DNA from: a virus
Strand: one strand, 5' to 3'
Virus record (IMG/VR): IMGVR_UViG_3300035158_000251
Span: 1-24,447 of that record
Length of the DNA: 24,447 nt
Shown: piece by piece, positions 20,801 through 24,447 of the stretch
Numbering within the stretch: position 1 is the first letter of the stretch
How the letters are laid out: each line of letters begins with the position of its first letter
Translations under genes and position numbers: made by a program
The notes under the pieces: model-generated
Told to the model about the DNA's origin: nothing
The model's database searches: none
The model's input: the letters and a program-made list of their open reading frames with translations, nothing else

Positions 20801-21636
20801 CAGTCAACACACTTGCTCGATTTGTTACAGACACAACGACCATCGGAAACTCAATGGTCTCTCAGAATGCGGCTGGCACTCAGCTCACAGTTGGAACAAT
20901 CGTGTCAGGCACTTGGCAGGGTTCAGCAATCTCGAACACCTACATCTCAGGTCTGAATCAGAACTGCACCACTGGAAGCACTCCGACCTTTGCAGGAGTG
21001 AACATCACTGGTGGACCGTCTCTCAGTGGAACAGGACTTGATATGAACACTCATGCCATCACTGAACTGACCAACATCACCATGACTGGCCATGTCAGAT
21101 TCTCGGGAACGGGTTCAGCTTCTGGAACTGATGGCTACTGCACCATGGGTGAATATGCTGATGGAGTCCAGTTCTTCGAGCCAACAGCTGGAAGTCAAGG
21201 TGGTTCAGCCTTCAGGATATACACACAACTGAGTCCCAACGGTTGGATTATCGACACATCCACTGGAGACAACATCTTCTTCGGAGAGAGCATCTTCCCT
21301 GTCACATCAGCCACTGGTGAAGACATCGGTTCAGCTTCTCACTATTGGGATGATGTCTATGCAGATGCTTACTATTACAAGACTGCTCCAACATCATTCG
21401 ACCATCTGGATGACCTCGCAATCCTAGAGACCATGCACTCCACGAAGGAGGGTCAGCTCAACTTGGAAGAGGTTCCAGAGGAAGTCTACACGAAGGATGA
21501 GTTTGTGAACTATGCCAACATGCAGGGATTCATCATCGGTGCAACTCGCCAGCTATATCTGAGATTCAAGGAGCAGGAGAAACTTGTTGCTTGGCTCATT
21601 GATGAGGTGGAGAGGTTGAAGGAAGATGCTAGCTGA
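17845..21636 (+). CDS. Large tail fibre/receptor-binding protein with self-chaperone-like end
   Basis: A 1263-residue protein, the longest in the window. Around residues 30-240 is a beta-sandwich like LamG/concanavalin lectins (FAGDNFVGESLEGHWKK, GTYQFAWLNSQLPFP). A second jelly-roll with PAGRYRFIIRAKDSN follows near 550, like carbohydrate-binding domains. From about 690 there are fibre-type Gly/Thr/Ser-rich repeats (GTVNTLARFVTDTTTIGNSM, AGTQLTVGTIVSGTWQG). The end has DIGSASHYWDDVYADAYYY and a coiled coil (LYLRFKEQEKLVAWLIDEVE), similar to the endosialidase-type chaperones of phage fibres. It is probably the main receptor binder and recognises host surface sugar. It overlaps the next gene by 11 bases. 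Confidence 0.8.
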   Translation: MPAHEIAFPVGSYNIYPPVPVVNRSGKDGNVPVARIFAGDNFVGESLEGHWKKESENNPAAWFTAKLNAGSVELNSRSSAAGTYQFAWLNSQLPFPMLQDSYIDVHLEVPAVTPTYEIFSFFVIAASSGEADYRRQSDLLEVWLSRSTGGANNIRVRKEVGGTSTFIYARSEVTNNEGTFRIKFRPTDAKIDVYFHDGSGAVVEGSDKLTLTDDTYDLDFDIGYPALEVAMAETTERVVISDGITVNIPDSGFSYRQPPADKGKGDAKVYDQMGTATESDWHRVYSNDHDYAGDMVIENGLIRLIIDEAANNGLKLYHWTGSAYVQYNEFLLFRLDDDAVNCTVPHLDVVHSVTPESVSVRVRMTNTSSPDDSNNILVDITMERGRYHIEADIEEANPKQDIRLMFYDTTNRRFQYLGDNFVGDADLTISGSNTVMTDNFMMAVDDAGPDFIPYVASNEKPTTSFYSYQGSYLAFLNIDVLDFPDLKLYIGVMPFSDIDDLVRECEIDGSGVTTNAPDDVSDGTASGGNKLQLDALNEYWQYIWTTDNLPAGRYRFIIRAKDSNQVADDFGINAYNQTDSVYISEDQGIKTFTLTGSWAYYSVIFEINADDSGDTLRVNAKKMTAGANTIDIDHILIVPLGNGESFPQDLAHSEMRSKAKNFRLMDATTYQVFAGVGLGYGIPDIAYTDAMAVAAVESVATLTATGAWTIGSLTLTTIPAGTADYDKFLVSDSGVIKYRTGAEVLSDIGAAATGHDFDTHSGNLDLVDIGDYGQGKLIRGGASDWEALALGTQNYVLKAGASNFSWGQVDFSEITGTLPSHGESVHTGDILPDADQTTANSITIGTNLTIFRDLLVSSTTGNLEVAPNSSNRTMYGVGFPSGTQDESAWRCANASDQLNYGLIGLRVNGATAYLEVGEVGTGTKPTQTNVLSLGDPIDICGSITVDASGHVTKIGQSTHTTDYFLKWDGAKAVWASAPGTIGGSGTVNTLARFVTDTTTIGNSMVSQNAAGTQLTVGTIVSGTWQGSAISNTYISGLNQNCTTGSTPTFAGVNITGGPSLSGTGLDMNTHAITELTNITMTGHVRFSGTGSASGTDGYCTMGEYADGVQFFEPTAGSQGGSAFRIYTQLSPNGWIIDTSTGDNIFFGESIFPVTSATGEDIGSASHYWDDVYADAYYYKTAPTSFDHLDDLAILETMHSTKEGQLNLEEVPEEVYTKDEFVNYANMQGFIIGATRQLYLRFKEQEKLVAWLIDEVERLKEDAS

Positions 21637-22204
21637 GACTGAAATCCTGGAAGCATATGCCGCTGTCGAGCTGACTCCTTCCCTCGTTGTACTTGGTGGC
21701 TCACGAGCCTTCGGATATGGTCTCGCGAGCTCAGACCATGACTACTTTGGTTATCACTTTGAGACCGAACCAGAGCTCATCGACATTCTAGTGAACAATG
21801 TGAAGATTGAGTCCAAGCCGCATCACTCGGTCATGTCACTTCTCTCAGACCCTCATCCATATCGGGTTGTCTACAATCTCACGAACTGGTTGTGGTGCGA
21901 ACCAATCTATCAGACCACTGAGGCAGAGACCCTTCGCACTGCCATCAGGTCATTCTTCGATGCTGACAGAGACCGATTCATCTCCAGGTTCGAGCAACTG
22001 GTCGATGACCTCAACAACATCTCGGTTGACCATGATGGGAAGTTCGACAAGCGATTCCGTAAGTGGAGAGAGACCGTTCACATCATCTTGGTCGCACACC
22101 ATCTGAAGACCACTGGAGACCTCGAATGCTCTTGGAAGACCCTCAAATCACTGTATTCAGTGGTGTTGAAGGACACTTTTGATAGAAAGTTTATAACTGA
22201 ATAA
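21626..22204 (+). CDS. Nucleotidyltransferase of the Pol-beta-like superfamily
   Basis: A 192-residue protein with GGSRAFGYGLASSDHDYFGY near residues 24-43. This is the GS-R-x-x-G ... D-x-D nucleotidyltransferase motif, with D37 and D39 as the likely metal-binding acids. Length and motif fit COG3541-like predicted nucleotidyltransferases, which occur in phages including T4-type viruses, often with unknown substrates. It starts inside the fibre gene (21626 versus stop 21636), with GAGGTTGA upstream, so it is co-translated with the fibre. It could add nucleotides to RNA or to protein (for example the fibre or a host component). The role is undetermined. Confidence 0.78.
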   Translation: MLAETEILEAYAAVELTPSLVVLGGSRAFGYGLASSDHDYFGYHFETEPELIDILVNNVKIESKPHHSVMSLLSDPHPYRVVYNLTNWLWCEPIYQTTEAETLRTAIRSFFDADRDRFISRFEQLVDDLNNISVDHDGKFDKRFRKWRETVHIILVAHHLKTTGDLECSWKTLKSLYSVVLKDTFDRKFITE

Positions 22205-22212
22205 TTTAAATA
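22190..22212 (+). promoter_or_regulatory. Two TATA boxes before the secreted protein gene
   Basis: TTTATAAC (22190-22197) is exactly 38 bases before ATG 22228, the same spacing as in the accessory cassettes. TTTAAATA (22205-22212) is only 23 bases before it. Both could act; the first fits the genome's usual distance. AGGAGCAG lies just before the ATG. Confidence 0.55.
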
Positions 22213-22227
22213 ATTCAACAGGAGCAG

Positions 22228-22959
22228 ATGAACTTGAACAAGAAATTAGTGGGATTTCTGTGTGTGTTGATGATGTTGAGCTTTGCTGTTGCTCCAGTCA
22301 TGGCATGGGAATTCGACACGGAACATGTATTCAGCACGAATGCAAGGAACGCCTACCTCGATGAGATGTCTTACGATGGAGTAACACAGGAGATCTCGTT
22401 CTACATATCTGCAAGAGACGACTCGACCTTCAACATAGGTCTCGCAAGCTTTGAGGTCTGTTTCAATCGCAGCTATGTTCCCGAGAACTTCACGACTGAC
22501 ATCCATGTTTGGCTCATCATAGATGGAGAGGAATATGTTGCCCAAGACCAGCTGAAGAACTTCACCTATGTGGAGAATGCTGTTCTGGTGAACTGGAACG
22601 AGAGTGGTGCATATCTCACCCGAGACTGTTCCTACTTCCAATGCTTCATCTATCTCTTCGAGAACCAGTCCATCGTGAACGAACTTCCAATGGAGAGCTA
22701 TCTCATGTGGGGAGATACGGTCTTCAATGAAGGACAGGTTCCAGCTCTGAGACCTCAGATGAGAATGTCTGCACTCTCGCACTTCACTCCAGCTCAGGCT
22801 GGCAGTGATGTCGTGATGGTCTTCGACTTCAATGAGCAGGACAGCAACGGTCTCGATGGAGAGACTTGGGGAATTCCCAACTACATTCTCGCCATCGTGG
22901 TCGGAATCCTTATCATTGTCCTGGTGATTCTGAAACTCAAACAATCTGGAAGAATCTAA
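22228..22959 (+). CDS. Secreted, membrane-anchored glycoprotein-like protein
   Basis: A 243-residue type I membrane protein. There is a signal peptide with positive start (MNLNKK), a hydrophobic core and likely cleavage after VMA at residue 26. The ectodomain (27-210) has five N-glycosylation sequons (N80, N87, N111, N124, N146). A single C-terminal helix follows (about 213-235, YILAIVVGILIIVLVILK) with a short basic tail. The layout suits an outward-facing protein in a host with an S-layer or glycosylated envelope. It could be a superinfection-exclusion factor, host-surface modifier or virion-membrane protein. No family recognised. Confidence 0.75.
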   Translation: MNLNKKLVGFLCVLMMLSFAVAPVMAWEFDTEHVFSTNARNAYLDEMSYDGVTQEISFYISARDDSTFNIGLASFEVCFNRSYVPENFTTDIHVWLIIDGEEYVAQDQLKNFTYVENAVLVNWNESGAYLTRDCSYFQCFIYLFENQSIVNELPMESYLMWGDTVFNEGQVPALRPQMRMSALSHFTPAQAGSDVVMVFDFNEQDSNGLDGETWGIPNYILAIVVGILIIVLVILKLKQSGRI

Positions 22960-22960
22960 C

Positions 22961-23224
22961 ATGGAACTGAAAGTATTGCGTGATAGACACGCACGACTGC
23001 AAACGTTGAAGTCTGAACTAGATGGCAAGATTGCACTTCATCAACAGAAGAACAGCATCATCATTGCTCAGCATGACGAGATTCAGGCGAACAATGAGAA
23101 GATTCAGAAGTGGGCAATCGAAGCCAACGAGACCCAAGGCAAGATTCAGATGGTCGAGGAACTCATCAAGCTTGAGGAAGAGTCTCAGAAGGAAGCCAAG
23201 AAGAAAAAGAAGAAGGAAGAGTGA
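22961..23224 (+). CDS. Coiled-coil protein with a poly-Lys/Glu end (87 aa)
   Basis: An 87-residue protein that is almost entirely helical with heptad-like spacing (LKVLRDRHARLQTLKSEL onward) and ends in a KEAKKKKKKEE run. The ATG follows the previous stop by one base, so it is translated with the membrane-anchored protein and may bind its cytoplasmic tail or the cell membrane. No Cys and no membrane segment. It ends 30 bases before the convergent gene's stop. Function unknown. Confidence 0.7.
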   Translation: MELKVLRDRHARLQTLKSELDGKIALHQQKNSIIIAQHDEIQANNEKIQKWAIEANETQGKIQMVEELIKLEEESQKEAKKKKKKEE

Positions 23225-23253
23225 TTGATTCACTCTCTCCTCATTTATTTTGT
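23225..23253. terminator. Convergent T-rich terminator region
   Basis: The 29 bases between the plus-strand stop (23224) and the minus-strand stop (23254) include CTCTCTCCTCATTTATTTTGTT. T-rich in the plus direction; in the minus direction the tract is A-rich. No strong hairpin. Confidence 0.4.
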
Positions 23254-23670
23254 TCAACCCTGTCCTCGTTCAAGGACTTTCTGGTAGAGTCCGATGGCGT
23301 TGAGAATCTTGATTATGACCTCCTGGTCAATACCAGCAGATGCGCCAAAAGCTAAGATTGCTACTGCCCACCAAGCTCCTTCTGGAATAGTCCAAGTAGC
23401 GAAGACCAATAGGCTGACTGCAACACCAATAATCAGGTTGATGATGAAGTTGACGAGGAAGCCGAAATTGAATTCGTTCCAGTCGAACTCATCAGCTCGA
23501 ACCTTCAGATAGAATGGAACGAGCAAAGAATACAATGCTCCAAGTATCCATCCAACTAACGCCCACTGATTGATGGTGAGATTCAGAAAGCTGAACTGCA
23601 AGAGCATAGCCAACATTCCGAAGACGTAGACTAGACTTGCTTTGATTATTACGATGACCACATGGTTCAC
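23254..23670 (-). CDS. Multi-pass membrane protein, holin-like candidate (138 aa)
   Basis: The only clear minus-strand gene. The 138-residue protein starts at GTG (23670) and has three to four hydrophobic helices (ASLVYVFGMLAMLLQFSFL, ALVGWILGALYSLLVPFYL, FLVNFIINLIIGVAVSLLVF, and AWWAVAILAFGASAGI). A hydrophilic loop with DEFDWNEFNF and a short C-terminal tail complete it. A TATA box on the minus strand lies about 31 bases before the start. The size and helix count match holins, but other small membrane proteins would look alike, and no endolysin is in view. The opposite orientation suggests separate timing from the structural operons. Confidence 0.72.
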   Translation of the reverse strand: MNHVVIVIIKASLVYVFGMLAMLLQFSFLNLTINQWALVGWILGALYSLLVPFYLKVRADEFDWNEFNFGFLVNFIINLIIGVAVSLLVFATWTIPEGAWWAVAILAFGASAGIDQEVIIKILNAIGLYQKVLERGQG

Positions 23671-23925
23671 CAGGATTTCTTCAACGCCCGTCTTATTTAA
23701 ATTATTCCAATATCAGTCTGGATGATGAAATTTGGCTATTGGGAAGCTTCTACACATCCTCTCGTATTGTAGTCCCGAAATACCTCACGACTGACAGACT
23801 TATATCGGTGTACTCGTGATGAGAACTCATGAAGCTACTTGAGGACTTCCATCTCTGAGCTGAGAGTTCTCGTCTGGATAACAGTGGCAACAGGCGAGTT
23901 GCAGCTCATAGATTAGGAAATCAAA
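23671..23925. other. Intergenic region with a TATA-like site and possible long leader
   Basis: No frame longer than about 16 codons is convincing in this 255-base stretch. CTTATATC at 23799-23806 would start a transcript near 23825, leaving about 100 bases before ATG 23926. Around 23850-23880 complementary short runs (CTGAGCTGAGAG) suggest weak stem-loops. A leader RNA or a short untranslated RNA is possible, but not shown. Confidence 0.4.
23694..23701 (-). promoter_or_regulatory. TATA box of the minus-strand membrane gene
   Basis: The plus-strand TATTTAAA reads TTTAAATA on the minus strand, 31 bases before the GTG start at 23670. That puts the expected transcription start within a few bases of the start codon, as in leaderless archaeal transcripts. 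Confidence 0.65.
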
Positions 23926-24156
23926 ATGGGCAAAGGTCGAGGAAAGAACGACAAGAACATGGGCAAGCAACACAAGGCTCATGTCTGGAACAAATGTGAA
24001 GTCAACGTAGCTCCTAACTGTAAGCTCTGGAGCAATGCTCACACCATGAGGGTCTCTGCATGTTGTAACAGATGCAGGCAGTCCCTTCATGACCGTGGTC
24101 TCTTGGAAGAGTTCCTCTTCAACAGGTCACTCGGTAAGTACCTACAGAGCATTTAA
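23926..24156 (+). CDS. Small basic Cys-rich protein, zinc-finger-like (76 aa)
   Basis: A 76-residue protein with a basic N-terminus (MGKGRGKNDKNMGKQ) and Cys at 24, 32, 46, 47 and 50, including a CCNRC cluster. Two Cys pairs separated by about 14 residues would suit one zinc site, with an acidic/hydrophobic C-terminal helix after it (LLEEFLFNRSLGKYL). Such proteins often bind nucleic acid and act as early regulators in archaeal viruses. It ends just upstream of the third promoter cassette's TATA box. Family not recognised. Confidence 0.65.
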   Translation: MGKGRGKNDKNMGKQHKAHVWNKCEVNVAPNCKLWSNAHTMRVSACCNRCRQSLHDRGLLEEFLFNRSLGKYLQSI

Positions 24157-24189
24157 ATATTCAAAGTGAGTAGTAGTTCTTGAGCAACT
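24134..24189 (+). promoter_or_regulatory. Accessory-type promoter cassette, copy 3
   Basis: GTAA-gtac-CTAC (24134-24145; one change from GTAG), six bases, TTTAAATA (24152-24159), then 30 bases to ATG 24190 with TTGAGCAA before it. Part of it overlaps the end of the preceding gene. Confidence 0.78.
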
Positions 24190-24267
24190 ATGAACGACTT
24201 TGAAGGTTTTGACTCATTGGAGTTGCCCGAACTGGATTCCGTGGTTCCTCTCACAATATTTAAATAA
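24190..24267 (+). CDS. Very small acidic protein (25 aa) with full cassette promoter
   Basis: A 25-codon frame (MNDFEGFDSLELPELDSVVP ...) that begins ATGAACG like the genes at 375 and 16711 and has the complete promoter cassette and TTGAGCAA leader at the same distance. Its stop overlaps the TATA box of the next gene. The promoter is the main support, since the length alone would not be convincing. The product is acidic and hydrophobic, with an amphipathic pattern that could bind a partner protein, for instance as an inhibitor. It may also be a translated leader. Confidence 0.5.
   Translation: MNDFEGFDSLELPELDSVVPLTIFK
24259..24266 (+). promoter_or_regulatory. TATA box of the last gene
   Basis: TTTAAATA 24 bases before ATG 24283, which fits a fully leaderless transcript. 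It overlaps the last codons and stop of the small gene at 24190. Confidence 0.6.
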
Positions 24268-24282
24268 TCTTGATTCGTAGAT

Positions 24283-24447
24283 ATGGCATTCAGTCTGGAG
24301 AAATTCGTAATGCTTGGACAAAAAGAACAGCTGCCTTTTCTCGTATATCATGAGTTCGAGGATGTTGGCTACTGTCGGTTCTGTCATGATGTGACTCGTG
24401 ATACAATTCACCCGCCTGAAATTCATGCCAGTCTTATTCAAACACCA
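24283..24447 (+). CDS. Zinc-finger-like protein, truncated by the window end
   Basis: The frame stays open to the window edge, giving 55 codons. The visible part has a CxxC pair (C31, C34 in YCRFCHD), with more His nearby (H23, H35, H43, H48), so a zinc-binding fold is likely. The start at ATG 24283 lies at the leaderless distance from its TATA box. It resembles in style the small zinc protein at 161, but I see no closer relation. The remainder lies outside the window. Confidence 0.6.
   Translation, partial: MAFSLEKFVMLGQKEQLPFLVYHEFEDVGYCRFCHDVTRDTIHPPEIHASLIQTP

Noticed and set aside
22246-23028. 260-residue minus-strand open frame opposite the secreted protein gene
   Set aside because: It is a shadow of the plus-strand gene, which has a signal peptide, membrane anchor and promoter. 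The minus frame has low-complexity composition and no upstream TATA or ribosome site.
1-24447. Circular complete genome joined at the window ends
   Set aside because: Core packaging genes are missing, no terminal repeat is seen, and the frame across the join gives no convincing protein.
1-24447. tRNA genes
   Set aside because: I saw no convincing cloverleaf with a GTTCGA-type T loop in the intergenic regions, though a manual scan can miss one.

Overview
The window looks like part of the genome of a tailed (Caudoviricetes-type, HK97-fold) virus of an archaeon, or a provirus of one. The tailed-virus call rests on a syntenic block of head, neck and tail genes: protease/scaffold, major capsid protein, decoration protein, connectors, tail tube, frameshifted tail chaperones, tape measure, tail hub and tail fibre. 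The archaeal call rests on promoters: clear TTTAAATA or TTATA boxes lie 24-53 bases before start codons that often have little or no leader, and T-rich terminators follow genes. Many internal genes carry GGAGG/GGTGAT-like ribosome binding sites and ATGA or TAATG overlaps. I cannot name the host lineage. Terminase and portal genes are absent, so the genome continues outside the window.

Layout. 1-840 holds small accessory genes, two of them zinc-finger-like or hypothetical, the last with its own promoter. 884-3893 is the capsid operon: prohead protease with an apparently nested scaffold start, major capsid protein and decoration protein, closed by a strong hairpin terminator. 3969-7760 holds small structural or unknown genes and then the connector, head-closure and tail-terminator-like genes. 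7808-12520 holds two paralogous tail tube proteins, the frameshifted chaperone pair, an HK97 gp10-like protein and the tape measure. 12513-16230 is the most unusual part: a tail hub protein ending in about 180 residues with 39 cysteines, most in a strict C-x3-C register, followed directly by a fusion of a radical SAM/SPASM enzyme with a GT-A glycosyltransferase, and then a short relic of the same Cys repeat. 16278-17091 holds two singly transcribed accessory genes. 17128-22204 is a distal tail/receptor-binding operon: two small proteins, a 1263-residue fibre with a self-chaperone-like end, and a nucleotidyltransferase. 22190-23670 holds a secreted membrane-anchored protein, a coiled-coil protein and a convergent multi-pass membrane protein. 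23799-24447 returns to small, separately promoted accessory genes.

How the genes may work together. The structural operons build a head and a tail with a tube. The novel hypothesis is that the radical SAM/SPASM-glycosyltransferase fusion modifies the Cys-repeat end of the hub (thioether cross-links, sugar on Cys/Ser/Thr, or both), giving a RiPP-like hardened or sugar-coated tail tip. Accessory genes share a near-identical promoter cassette (GTAG-N4-CTAC, 6 bases, TTTAAATA, then exactly 30 bases ending in a TTGAGCAA leader and ATGAACG), so they probably respond to one regulator and form a regulon separate from the structural operons. The hexamer GAGACC/GGTCTC is several-fold over-represented over most of the window in all codon phases and in intergenic DNA.
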